Below, piece by piece: positions 19,423-30,700 of a DNA stretch of 64,000 nucleotides. The position numbers and the translations under genes were made by a program. Position 1 is the first letter of the stretch; each line of letters starts with the position of its first letter. The notes beneath the pieces were generated by a model. That model worked only from the letters and a program-made list of their open reading frames with translations, was not told where the DNA came from and made no database searches. The DNA is from Symsagittifera roscoffensis (lineage: Eukaryota; Xenacoelomorpha; Acoela; Convolutidae), in contig NC_087070.1 in NCBI RefSeq assembly GCF_963678635.1, positions 37,834,600 through 37,898,599 of the forward strand. The letters are read 5' to 3'.

Positions 19423-20504
19423 AAGTGAAATTTTTTTTTTGTAAGAGTAAATTTTTGCAGTAATTTTACTATACGATGTAGTGAATTTTTTGATTATTTT
19501 TGTAATTTAACTTTTTAAATTCTTTAAATTTTTTTTACAAAAAGCATCTTAGCAACTAACCTTTTGATGAAATACGGAGAATGATGATGGAATATGGATG
19601 TTGTAGTCCCCCAATTGAAAGAATTTACGATAGAGTAGATAAATTTACGAAAATTGTAAGCAACTTCTAGTAAATTGTATAGTTTTCTTAAAAGTTTACC
19701 CTGGGCAAGATGGAAAAATTATTACACAAAAATATCAGAACCAAAAAAATATGATACTATGTTTTTCTCAGTGTAAACTTTTACCGTGGCAGAACAATTG
19801 ATAAATTTGGATGATAATTTTTTGGAAAATTTGGAAATTTCAAAAATTTTTTTAAAGATTAAAGACAAAGTGATAAAAGAGAACTGAAATGAATCGTAGC
19901 AAGAAATATGACAGAATAATTAAACCAGTTGAGGTAAAAATATGTGAGATAATTATGTGAAAAAAGATAAAATAAGTCATAAAATTAACAAGTGTAATGA
20001 ACCTGTCATCCGTTCTCCAGATAACCTGCGGAAAAAAGATTAAGTAGGATATAAAAGTAATCAACCGTGAGGAGCTGTCAAGATTCCCCTGATATGCCGT
20101 GGAGCGGAATAACTAACCTGTCAAAGATAATCCCCTCTTGACAATTTTCCCCAGATAACCTGAGGGAAAATAAATAACATGAAATAAGAATTTAAGATTC
20201 TTTCGAGAAAAAAAATATTCCGTGATATATTAGTTTATGATCCCATACTCTAAATCGAAACTTAATTTTCGTCGAAACTTACCATCTGAAACTTACCATC
20301 CAAAAAACAATTTTCATTTTTTAATACAAAATTGTTTTTTCAAGATAAAAATGTATTTGCAAGTACAACTTTAAAAATTTTCTGAAACTTACCTTCTGAA
20401 ACTTACCATATCGAATTTTTGTAAGACAAGATAGTCCTTACATATCACAAATCGTAGAAGTTGATTAAGAAACGCAAGTATTGGCAAAATTGAGCTCAAA
20501 AAAT
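19423..20504. other. right subterminal region of the Polinton, non-coding, short repeats
   Basis: No gene is visible. CCAGATAACCTGCGGAAAA (near 20017) and CCAGATAACCTGAGGGAAAA (near 20152) are near-identical, each near an ACCTGTCA motif. From 20270 on, GAAACTTACCATC-type units recur (near 20275, 20287, 20382, 20395) and continue into the terminal repeat. Such subterminal arrays often bind integrase or replication factors, which is inference here. Confidence 0.6.
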
Positions 20505-20714
20505 TCGGGCGCCAAAAATTTTTCTGAAACTTACCATCTGAAACCTTACCATCTTAATACATGGTAAACCTATTCCCTATCTTAATACATAGGAAATCTA
20601 TTCCCTATCTTAATACATAGACTGGTGACCGGATGCTCTATAGCCTATCTTAATACATGGGGGTCACCAGGCACCCCCCCCCCCCCCCCCTGATCACCTC
20701 ACTCATATACTACT
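20505..20714. repeat. right terminal inverted repeat of the Polinton
   Basis: Inverse of 3275-3500, ending CTCATATACTACT at 20714. It contains a long C-run (20668-20690 region) where the left copy has only seven G, showing slippage after insertion, and it lacks the extra internal unit of the left copy. Confidence 0.95.
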
Positions 20715-21339
20715 TCTGTTGCTGAAATGATTGTGATTGTTGGAACTTCATTTTTGAGCGGCAAGGTGCTTGGATGCTTGCTGATATCTATAGCTTGAAT
20801 TTAAAATGTAAAGTTCACTGTCGGCCGTTCTTTTTCATTTCAGGGTTTGAGAACACTATAACGTTGTTGATATCCAGTTTTGAAAGATATTCTAAGAAAC
20901 TGTTCATTTTGGCGTAAAAAACTCTTCCTTGAAAAGATTACAATGATTTCAAGATCGTTTTTCTGGGTCGTTAAAAAAGGTTTCTTTTGTTCAGAAGAGA
21001 AGCATATCATCGTTTTTTTATCGACTTTGGAATGACATTCTAAAAGTACAGTTCGATTTGGTGGAAAGAAATTTTTCTTTGAAAAGTTTCTGCGGATTTC
21101 AAGAGTCGAAGTTTTATTTCTTTTTAAAGTTTGTGTTTTGTTTTCATGTATTTGAACAGCTAAATCTGAGAATTTGAATTTACCGTGTTTCGAATAACTT
21201 GTATGTTGTCTTTTTCAGATTTATTTATGAAGTATCATTGAGTTTGTTGTCGATAGTACGAGGAAGATTCCTCTGAATGTCCTGTGATCTTGTGTCTGAA
21301 TTGTTTGAAACAAGTCATTATCTACTTTGAGCCTACTTA
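20715..21339. other. AT-rich flank with short dispersed similarity, no gene
   Basis: Sequence around 20845-20905 (GGGTTTGAGAACACTATAACG, then GATATCCAGTTTTGAAAGA) resembles 22840-22900, so both sides of the minisatellite block carry diverged copies of one repeat. No exon or RNA gene is visible. Confidence 0.4.
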
Positions 21340-22200
21340 ATTTTTTTTGAGTGTTAGCGAAACATAGACAGCTTGGGTCGAGTCGGTCGAAACATATCGA
21401 GCCTGGGTCGAGACGGTTGAAACATACCGTTTTTTGGTCCAGTCGGTCGATAAATAATTTGCAAACCTCGACCCGGAAAGTCGCAACATATCTTTTTGGT
21501 TCGCGCAAAGTCACGCAAAGTCACGCAAATGTTTCGGTTGCACAAAAACGCAACACACCCATTTTGAGTCGCAACGGTCGCAACATACCTTTTTTTGGTA
21601 GCACAAAGTCTTTAAGTATCTGTTTTGGGTCACGCAAAGTCACGCAAAGTCACGCAAATGTTTTTGTCAAAAACGCAACACACCCATTTTGAGTCTTAAC
21701 GGTCGCAACATACCTTTTTTTGGGTCGCTCAAAGTCGCGCAAATATTTCGGCCGCACAATGTCGCAACATACCAATTTTGAGTCGCAATGGTCGCAACAT
21801 ACCTTAATTGGGCCGCGCAAAGTAGCAACATATCATCTTTGGGTTGCACAAAAACGCAACACACCCATTTTGAGTCGCAACGGTCGCAACATACCTTTTT
21901 TTGGTAGCACAAAGTCTTTAAGTATCTGTTTTGGGTCACGCAAAGTCACGCAAAGTCACGCAAACGTTTTTGTCAAAAACGCAACACACCCATTTTGAGT
22001 CTTAACGGTCGCAACATACCTTTTTTTGGGTCGCTCAAAGTCGCGCAAATATTTCGGTCGCGCAAAGTTGCAACATACCCACTTTGAGTCGCAATGGTTG
22101 CAACATACCCAATTTGAGTCGCAATGATCGCAAGATACACAATTTGAGTCGCAATGGTTGCACCATAAGTCGCCGCCTCGAACCTGGCCTCCATCAACAT
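21340..22200. repeat. complex minisatellite of GTCGCAACATACC / CACGCAAAGT units
   Basis: Begins with GGTCGAGTCGGTCGAAACATA-type units (21360-21460), then alternates CAACGGTCGCAACATACC and CACGCAAAGTCACGCAAA. A higher-order block at 21540-21751 recurs almost exactly at 21846-22057, an offset of 306 bp. Long open frames on both strands here are products of the repeat and are not called as genes. Confidence 0.9.
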
Positions 22201-22319
22201 TTAAACTGACCAAGTACTACAAAAAATACCATATGATAAATTCAATTGGAGATTAATCCTTGACGCCGCACGAGCAAAGCTAATTCCCGGTAAAAACGAA
22301 AAATCTCCTGTAAAGTCAA

Positions 22320-22520
22320 GCAGTGTACGGTAAACTCGAGCAAAGTCGAACAAAATCGAACAAAGTCGAACATTGTCCGGTATGGTCGGAAAAATTCGGG
22401 CAAAGTCGAAAAAAGTCGAACAATGTCCGGTGAAGTCGAACAGAGTCGAAAACGGTCATCGTTCGACTCAATAAGTCGAAATCGGACACCGTTTGAGTGA
22501 AAAAGTCGAAAACGGACATC
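22320..22520. repeat. GTCGAACAAAGTCGAA minisatellite
   Basis: Short units of the form AAAGTCGAACAATGTCCGG and AAGTCGAAAACGGACATCG are repeated with drift. It probably shares an origin with the larger array to its left, since both are built on TCGAA/TCGCAA cores. Confidence 0.8.
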
Positions 22521-23172
22521 GTTCGACCGTTTCGATCAAATCAATCACATCTTCAGAGATGGATATGCATGGATGGAACTTGGTATGAAAGTTCGCTGCT
22601 GTTCTGGTGTAAGTATGATAGGCATTTGACTTTATATTTGACATGAAATCGGTTTCGGCAACTTCGTCTTGACCTGTTTTGTTCATCATCACGGAATGTT
22701 CCCAATTGATTCGTTACAAAAAAGTCAACCTATCGTGAGCAAGTTGATTGAATGCTTGTTGAGATTTTTAGCCGGAATGTATGGTTCGCTGTCAGCCGCT
22801 ATCTCGCTGATTGATAATACTAAAGCAACGTTAAAAAATCCGGGGCTTGAGAAGACTACTACGCTTTTTATATCCAGTTCTGAAAGACCTTTTAACAGGT
22901 AAGCTGGATACGCTGGGTAAGACTTGCGAAATCGTCTTCCTCCGTATCCCAATTCTAATTTGATTTATTTGTGATAGTGTTTGCAAAAAAATGAAAATGA
23001 GTTTCACCAAAAGAAAGACTTGCGTAGAAAAGCTGGGCAGACGTTTAAATTTGAGATTGATAGTCTCGTTTTCCTTTTTATTCTTGTTGGCAACCACGAA
23101 TTTTGTTTGTTTACTGTTTCAGCCGTTGTTTTCAAAGCATCTCGGCTGTTGTTTCTTTTGTGAGTTTCTCTC

Positions 23173-23493
23173 TCAAGCTCCCTGACCTGCCTTTCCTATT
23201 GCATCTTGTGTCGCAGTAAGTTTAGACAATGTGTTGATGATGTTATCTAACATATTTTTGCTAACTTCATTTAAGTTATCTTTTGCGCAATCTTCTTTTC
23301 GTAAAATGTCGCGATGGTCCTCTGTTTTATGGCATATGAGTGACGGTTTATGACTTGTTTTGCTGCAAGTTGTTCCATTAGTTTGCCACGATTCCATTCT
23401 GATATCGCTTTGATGAGAGAACTGCGCGTTAAACGGTTCGATTGTTTCCGATTGCTTCCGAGTTTTCTTGTCGTTGCGCTGTTTTGGCGGCAT
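23173..23493 (-). CDS. hypothetical 106-aa open frame
   Basis: ATG at 23491-23493 gives MPPKQRNDKKTRKQSE, a basic start, then a mixed polar protein with helix-like SKNMLDNIINTLSKL near the end. Such a basic start followed by a helical part is often seen in transposon-coded Gag or ORF1 proteins, but I cannot name a family. No splice site is clearly required. It could equally be a chance frame. Confidence 0.3.
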   Translation of the reverse strand: MPPKQRNDKKTRKQSETIEPFNAQFSHQSDIRMESWQTNGTTCSKTSHKPSLICHKTEDHRDILRKEDCAKDNLNEVSKNMLDNIINTLSKLTATQDAIGKAGQGA

Positions 23494-23794
23494 GTCAAGT
23501 TACTTTGGTTGCTTTGGGAAAAGTTTATTTTTTTTCTCTCTAAGTTTACAAAACCTTTAGGGTGTATCTTTCTTCATTTTAAGTTTTAGTTGTTCAAGCT
23601 TCAAAACAATTCAAAACATTGACTTGAATCAAAGCTTTTGGTCAAATTTCGAACGAGAGGATCTTTATTTGCAGCTTTAACTGCAGAAGTGCTGTAGATC
23701 GATTGTTTAAGTGGAACTCTTTTTCGGAATTTTTATGTCGATAGCTTGAATTACGCAAAATTGGTGCATCTGATTGTGCACTTCAGACAAGGTG

Positions 23795-23994
23795 NNNNNN
23801 NNNNNNNNNNNNNNNNNNNNNNNNNNNNNNNNNNNNNNNNNNNNNNNNNNNNNNNNNNNNNNNNNNNNNNNNNNNNNNNNNNNNNNNNNNNNNNNNNNNN
23901 NNNNNNNNNNNNNNNNNNNNNNNNNNNNNNNNNNNNNNNNNNNNNNNNNNNNNNNNNNNNNNNNNNNNNNNNNNNNNNNNNNNNNNNNNNNNNN
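23795..23994. other. assembly gap, 200 N
   Basis: A run of exactly 200 N, a conventional length for a gap of unknown size. Open frames spanning it have no meaning. Confidence 1.
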
Positions 23995-26523
23995 AATTGT
24001 TTTTTTTTGGAAAGAATGGAAGAATTTAAGTGAAGCTACAATAAAAACAGATTAAATTTATTCGAACAAAATCACTAAAAATTAGTAGATTAAACGCGTT
24101 ATTCTCAAATTGAGCTGACCATGAAAACTTTTGAGGTGTTTAATATCACAAAAATACCGCATCTCTTCAAAAAAATTTAAATTTTTAAAACTCTGTCTTA
24201 TTCACATTCTCTCCTTTTCCGGAATGTTCTTGATAAGAATATTCACTTAGATGTGATTACTGATTTCGAACTCAATTTTGAACAACTAAAAGGACGTACC
24301 AGCAACCGAATTTTCACAACAACTACCAAATCCGTGGACTGAAGCCAATCCACTGTTTTCACGATGTAATTTAACTAATTTACTGTTGTCTTGAGTTTCT
24401 CATCAGATGAAGTTTGCTACCAGAGTCATAGGTTTTAAATTGATTAATGTACCATGTCAGAAACATGAACTGGAAAAAAAAATTCTAAAAATTTAAATAT
24501 TAAAATCGTATTAATCAATATTGAGGTTGTTGCATCTCACTGACCAGAGGATTTAGGGATGGGGAAGGCGGGGTAGGGGGAGTGGGCGGACGCCTTTCCC
24601 CATTCCTCAGGGATTCGACACCCTGCCGATCTAAAGGCTTCTAAACGCCTTTTCCAAAAAGTGTCCAAAAAGTTTCCAAAAAGTGCCTCTAAACGCATTT
24701 TTTGGCATTCTTTTTCAAAATTTTGTCTACGGCAAAAAAACTTTGCCCAAGACAGGTTTTTTTAGTGCTTTGGAAGAGTTTGGAAATGATTTTAGTCAAC
24801 CTAAAAAAAGTCCGCAAAATTCTCACCGGTCTTCGATGAAAAGCATTTACAGACGCTTTAATTGTGTTGACTCAAATTGAAGCATCAGCCAAGAAAAGTT
24901 TTCTAGAGGGAGTTACCAAGTTACGATTAAGACACCCGTAAGTTTATAATTGATCCTCAAAAAATTCGATAATAAACACCAGCAACCTAGTTAAGGTTGA
25001 AGTGTTTTCCCAGAGGTTTCAGATGAACAACTTTTACGAGGAGATCGTCGTTTCTTTTTTATCTTTGTTTTGTTAAAATAGGTTGCTTTTTGCGTATACG
25101 ACAATTAAAATTTTTTTCAATATAAGTTGAACTGATTACCAAGTCGGAAAAGTGGGCTTTGAAAATGTAGCAAATAGTTACAAATTTAAATAGTATTTAT
25201 CATAATTGAGGTTGTTACACTCCTGTTAAACTTAGTTGGCCTATGAAACTGCCTCACTTTGAGTTAGTTTGATCACAAATCGACCTGGTAGTTCTTGCGT
25301 GCTTTTCATCAACTAAATACAGCCAAAAAAGACCAATTTGGGCTCAAAGAGTAAACAATTTTAGCAAAATGATTTTTGCTTCAGATTAATTCTGATAAAT
25401 TTGTAAGCTACTTCTTTTTCTGATAACTTTATATAGAATGTTAACCTAACTCGAAGAAATCAGAACTGCAATTTAACAAGAGCTTGATTGAGATCAGCTA
25501 ATTTAGTTTTTAAAAAATGTTTTAGGTTCTCTTCTCGCAGTAAATGAATTTTCTGATTGGAAATTGGCTCTTCATTGTCTAAAAACTGAAAGTATTTAAT
25601 TTTTTCTGAAAACTAATGGATAATTTGAGCACATTAAATTTTTCTAAAAAATGAAAAATGAAAAGGCTTAAGCTTCATGCATAATTAGCCCTCATAGATT
25701 AATAGATATTTGCTTTTCTAGTGTTTGGTTTGCAAAGAAAGTTATCCAAATTCAAATTTTTCTGGACGCAACACTCGAATCTTGCCCTGATGCACTTATT
25801 CGAGATTATTGAAAACAAAAAAAAACAGTGGCTCGTCGCTCTGCAAACAGAACAGAATATTCAGACCACAACTTAAAAATGCGTTTTTTTTAAATTCAAT
25901 TTTGTGTTTTTTTTTCTCCAATCAAGTAAGCTCCCAGATTATACCACAAACTTCTCCAAGCATGACGATAAAGCAATAATAAACGGTAAGAATTTATCGA
26001 AAAAGAAACGAAGAAAATCAATCCGCTCTTTTCTAAATCTGTGTCTGAACAGCAAAAAAAATCAGACCAGATTTTTTTGGATTTTTTTAAAACCCTTTGC
26101 ACAAAAGCGGAGCTTCAATGTCTCTTTGGTTTCGATTCTAATTTAATTCCATTTATCCACGAGGGAAAGGACCAACATACGTGCTGTTCAACTCATCTTG
26201 GCAAACCGCTGTTGTACCCCCTGCTTAAGAACTACATGCAATTTGTTAGCACTTTTTCTGGGCTTGGTAATATTCCCTAGCACCCTCAAGCAACGAGCCC
26301 GAGCACCGTCAGTTTTTTTTGGGAACAAATTAACATCGCCCCCCCCCCCCCCCCCAATCGGGGGATGGATGTTAACTTGGTTCTGAGTTTGAATATTCAG
26401 CCAATCAGAATAGAGCATTTTACATGCAGCGCTAAGTATATTTGAATTAAAATGAACGCTGGGGTGGAGGATCTTAACTTTTTAGGGGGAGTATGCTAAC
26501 TTTGATCCGTTTTTTGGTTTCAG
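23995..26523. other. non-coding AT-rich stretch with a hAT-type remnant
   Basis: From 24544 (CAGAGGATTTAGGGATGGGG) to about 24830 there is a diverged copy of the hAT-type repeat described at 33274-33687; its right end is not clear. The rest shows no exon. The missing upstream exons of the receptor at 26524 are expected on this strand but I cannot see them here; they may lie further left or in the gap. Confidence 0.5.
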
Positions 26524-27767
26524 GGGGAGCGGGTGGCGGAAGGAAGGAGTACTCGATGACTACCCTCCTAATTGTCTCCTCTCTCCTGTTCTTGGCGGGT
26601 GAGAGTGGAGTGATGTGGGGGAACTATGTCATGTTCTACAGTGAGGCAGACCCACAAATACACCCCCAAGTATGAATTTATCTTTATCTTAAATTATAAC
26701 CGAATTACAACCAAATTTAAAACAAAAAAACCGCAACTTCAAAACAAATTCAGTGTGGAATTTTCGATTGCACCATGGCGAAAGTTATCTCAGAGCCCCC
26801 CCCCCCCCCACTCCAAGGATTCCCAACCCCCCCTTCAAGGCTAAAATTCAATTGGAAGCAGCAAAACCGACTTTAGTTTATTTCATTCTACGCTATGCTA
26901 AGTTGACCCATTTCTAATACTTTGACTTCATTCATTAAGCAGTTAAAGTTGCACAAGAGTTTATTAATTTAAAACAGCAACGTAATTTTTATTTAAGTAT
27001 TCTTAAAGCATTTTTTCTAGAGTGGTCAAATCAATGCTGGAGCTCATTAGCTGATCGATGGCTGCAAACCAAATGTAAACTAATTTTGAGGGGAAGCGCG
27101 TGCCGAAAAAAAGCCCAATTTTTTGGTCCAATTTTTCCAAAAAGTGCTTAAAACGCCTATTTTGGCCTGTTTGCTTCAAAACTTTGCCTGCGGCGCAGAA
27201 AATTTGGCCAAAACAAGCTCTTTTTAGTGCTTCGGTAGAGCTCGGTTATCAGCTTGTTCGACCTTATAAGTTCGACGAATTTTTCGAACTTTTTCTTGAA
27301 AACATCCATATTGTTCATATTGAGTTAGATCAAAACTGTCCATACACGGCTTTTTTGCTCAAAAACATTCAACGTCATCTAATTTATTAATCTATCTTTC
27401 AGAAGCCCTCTCAGAACTTGGAAAAAATGCAGTTTTTATTTTTTTTGCAGCAATTACAGTGATCATACCTCTTTTTCTCAAGCAATTCGCAAAAAAAACT
27501 CTTTTTTTTCAGGTTCAGAAGCAGTTTCGAACCACTGCTACCTCAATCAGCGAGCTGTGTGGAGCCATTAACTCATCTCTAAACTTCGTCATCTACATCA
27601 TCTGCAGTCGCAGATTCAACCTTGCGTTCCGAGACATGCTCAACCTTCTGCTTAGAGGCAAGTCGGCTATGAAAGGAGCCGGACAGAGTACCGCGACTCA
27701 GCCTCGAGCACATAGCCATCTGGCGGTCACAGCGAGTTCTGCAGGAATTCCGGGGCAAAATCATTGA
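26524..27767 (+). CDS. last two coding exons of a rhodopsin-class G-protein-coupled receptor
   Basis: Exon A, 26524-26669: acceptor GGTTTCAG, donor AA/GTATGA. It codes a short loop and a probable TM6 (TTLLIVSSLLFLAGESGVMW, then GNYVMFYSEA). Exon B, 27513-27767: acceptor CTTTTTTTTCAG, ending at TGA. It codes TM7 SELCGAINSSLNFVIYIICS, where NSSLNFVIY occupies the NPxxY position, followed by RRFNLAFRDML (helix 8) and a Ser/Ala/Gly-rich tail. Exon A enters in codon position 2, and the 843-bp intron is phase 0 on both sides, so the join is consistent. Layout resembles invertebrate neuropeptide or orphan receptors. TM1-TM5 exons are not identified in this window. Confidence 0.75.
27083..27290 (+). 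repeat. internal fragment of the hAT-type repeat, inside the receptor intron
   Basis: AACTAATTTTGAGGGGAAGCGCG, then TTTCCAAAAAGTGC, TTGCCTGCGGCGCAGAAAATTTGG and GTTCGACCTTATAAGTTCG follow the same order as in 33274-33687 and 37503-37796. Neither terminal repeat is preserved. Confidence 0.6.
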
Positions 27768-30700
27768 AGTTGAGATGCCAGATAGTAAAATTGGTTCTCA
27801 AGAAGGAACCGAAAGAAAAGAAGAAAAAATATATAGTTATAGATTTCAACCCTTGAATGGAAAACCTTGAACCCTACTTTCTCCAAGATATTCCAAAACT
27901 CGGACCAAATTAATTTTTTCCTCCGCTCTTTTCACGTGCGGTTGTTTCAGCGCAAAACAAAAAGATCTTTTGAAAGCTCTTCGCCCGTTTTTTTGTCCGA
28001 GCATCAATATTTGGTATGGTTTAATTATTTTGATCAATTTGCTCCAAGCTGAAAATCTGGAGGGGAAAATTCTTTGGATTTTTGATAAAAAAAGAAAATC
28101 ATGCATTAAAAAGTCACTGTGTTTTTACAACTTCAAACACAACCAAAAAACAAAAATTGAAAGAAAATTAGCGCAAAAAAAAAACAAAAAACACACAGAG
28201 CAGTAAAATTAGAACAATATGAAAAACAACCAAATAATAAGACAAACCGAATCCAAGCAAACATAATTCAAGACAATTTTTGAGGCTTCCAACGAATTAA
28301 CAGCCATTTATCAGAAAAGAGCGAACACAAAAATAACTTTAGCTGCAAAATTGAACCCTGAGGCAACACTTCGTCGCAAGCGACGAGTGGTCACAAGCGA
28401 TGTTTCGCAGCATTTTTAACAAGCAACAATTCGCACCGAGCGTCAATTCGTAGCAGGCGACAATTTGCAGCACGGCTAAATGCGAAATGGGAAGATGACT
28501 AAGCGATGCAAATTAGGCAAAAAATTTTTAGGGGTTGTGAGGGAATTAAATCCAACGAGCGATCAAATATTTCAATTTAGCGTCAGTTTTGAATGAAATA
28601 CAAAGTTAAAATGAAAGAAAAGTAAAAATAGGAGTAATTGAACGTTAATAGCATCTAAAACAGCTCCATTACTTGTTTCAATTTTATCTTGCAAAGCATT
28701 ACTTTTCTGATACCAACATGCCTTTAAAATTTTGTCATGAGCGAGCAAGGAAAACAACACCTTGTTGACAGTGGAGAAACTTCAAACTAAACCGCTACAA
28801 CAAAAAAACTGATAAATATAACTTCCGATGCGTGAAGAGACCGTGTAAAGCTTCTGTTGCCACCATCGCAGATGAAACAGTCGGCATTTCTAGAGAACAC
28901 GGCCACGAAAACGTTATACGCATGGAAGAAAAAAAATTCAAACTTTAAAAGTTAAGATTTCAAATTAAATTGGTTTTTAAGAATAAAATTTAAAATAGCA
29001 TGACTGCAAGGTTGACCTGTTATAAAACTGTAAAATTACAGGGTTAAACGTGCTATCAAACAGAAAGGAAAAACAACATGGGAACTTGCCATGATCTTTT
29101 ATGTGGAAACGCTCAGAATATTAACCTGAAAACAGTTGTTAACTTGCCCAAGTACAAGTCACTGGCCAGATTTTTTCAACGACAGCGAGTAACCGATTCT
29201 GCTTAAAATGAAAAAAATGAAATTGAATTAAGCGCAAGAACGAAAAAGCTATTCTTTACTGAAAGATGTCATGACAAACCAAATGAAAATCAGTTACAAA
29301 ATTTATTAATGATCGGCGAAACATATCTTGAGACAAAATTTTATATATCGAAAAATCAATTTAAATTTGAAAAAATTTTTCATTCAAATACGATTACTCT
29401 GTGATAAACTATGGTAAGCTTCTATGGAGAACATTAAAATCAAAGTGCTTTCGTGATCAATTTTGCTAATAACTGTTTGCAATTAAAAAAGATGGTTGGT
29501 TGTTGTGCAATTTTTTTTGGGTAATTTTTTCTGCGTCGGTTGATAAAATGATTTGACGTAAATCTAGATTTTGAGCATTTGTGATAAACATAATAATATA
29601 GGCAAATTGCAAAAGGTGTTTGTAGAAAAATGACTAAAAATTTAAAAATTTTAGTTTTTTTTTCAAGTTTTACTGCAAACAAATTTTGATTGTTTTTGAA
29701 GTTCTGGTTTCCCAAAATGGCACTAATAAAATTCCAAAAACCATTTCTATATAAAAAGATAAGTCTCTAGGGCCTAAATTAATCATGAATAAGCTATTGC
29801 AATAAAAACCAATAAAATTTTTGAACTTACTCAATACTGGACAATCTTTTTGAAAAACTTTCGAATCATGACTGAAAAAGCTTCAATTTGGTATATTACT
29901 CGACCCAGTTCGATGACTTTTTGCGGTATTGATTTTGCAAGGAAAACACAAAAAAAACACAAAAAAGAAAATAAATACTAAAACACATCCGAAAAAATTT
30001 CCAAAATATTTTTCAAAAGGTCGGAAACAAAATTACTATAGTTCAAAACATGATATAAAGCTAAATTTTGATGTGAAAATAGAAATATTTGACCTACAAA
30101 TACTTGTTGTCTGAAATTTTTTTCGAAATTCAACTAAAGTGTTTTTTTGTAAGAAATAAAATCTTCAAAGCGCGTGTAAGTTAAATCAGAGCATGGCCAA
30201 TTTGGTAATTTTTGAACTCCTAAATCTTTGCAAAAAATGATTGGAGATAAAATAGCTTTTTATTTGATTTCAGGGAGCTGATATCTTCAATGGGTATAAA
30301 TATTTTGGTGAAGAAAGCTATCGATTCGGCCGTCATAAGAATTTATTCAGTGTTTTCTGGTAACAAGGGATAATTCGATGTGCGAAAATCATTGAAAATG
30401 AACTTGACAAAGATGAAAAAAGGGTTACTTGATTTTTTATGAAGTTCAATTTGAAAGGCATTTTGCTTGTTTTCTAGCTTCTCACATTGTATTTATTTAA
30501 AAAATTTCTGAAATTTTTTTTTGTAATTATTTATGTACTTTTGATTAAAAAAATTTTGAGTTTGTACTTCATATTCGTGGCTTGAAACATGTTTTCTACT
30601 TTATATTTCAACCATCTCCATAAATTGTGTCATTTGTCTACTTTTACGACAGCAATTGTTCTTTTTTGGAGCAAGATTATTAAAATCTTTTAGCACAATA

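Larger units (their letters stand above)
3275..20714. mobile_element. Polinton/Maverick element, nearly full length, mostly inactivated
   Basis: A 17,440-bp unit is bounded by terminal inverted repeats that start AGTAGTATATGAG and end CTCATATACTACT, the AG...CT termini typical of Polintons. Inside are the hallmark genes: protein-primed DNA polymerase B, FtsK/HerA-type ATPase, retroviral-type integrase, double-jelly-roll major capsid protein, penton-like minor capsid protein and adenain-type cysteine protease. The usual 6-bp target duplication is not evident (left flank gacttt, right flank tctgtt). Most large genes carry a frameshift or stop, while integrase and several small genes remain open. 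Polymerase points left; almost all other genes point right. Type is certain; activity is ruled out for this copy without help in trans. Confidence 0.97.

Noticed and set aside
23746-24055. Open frames across the N run
   Set aside because: They are artefacts of translating unknown bases.
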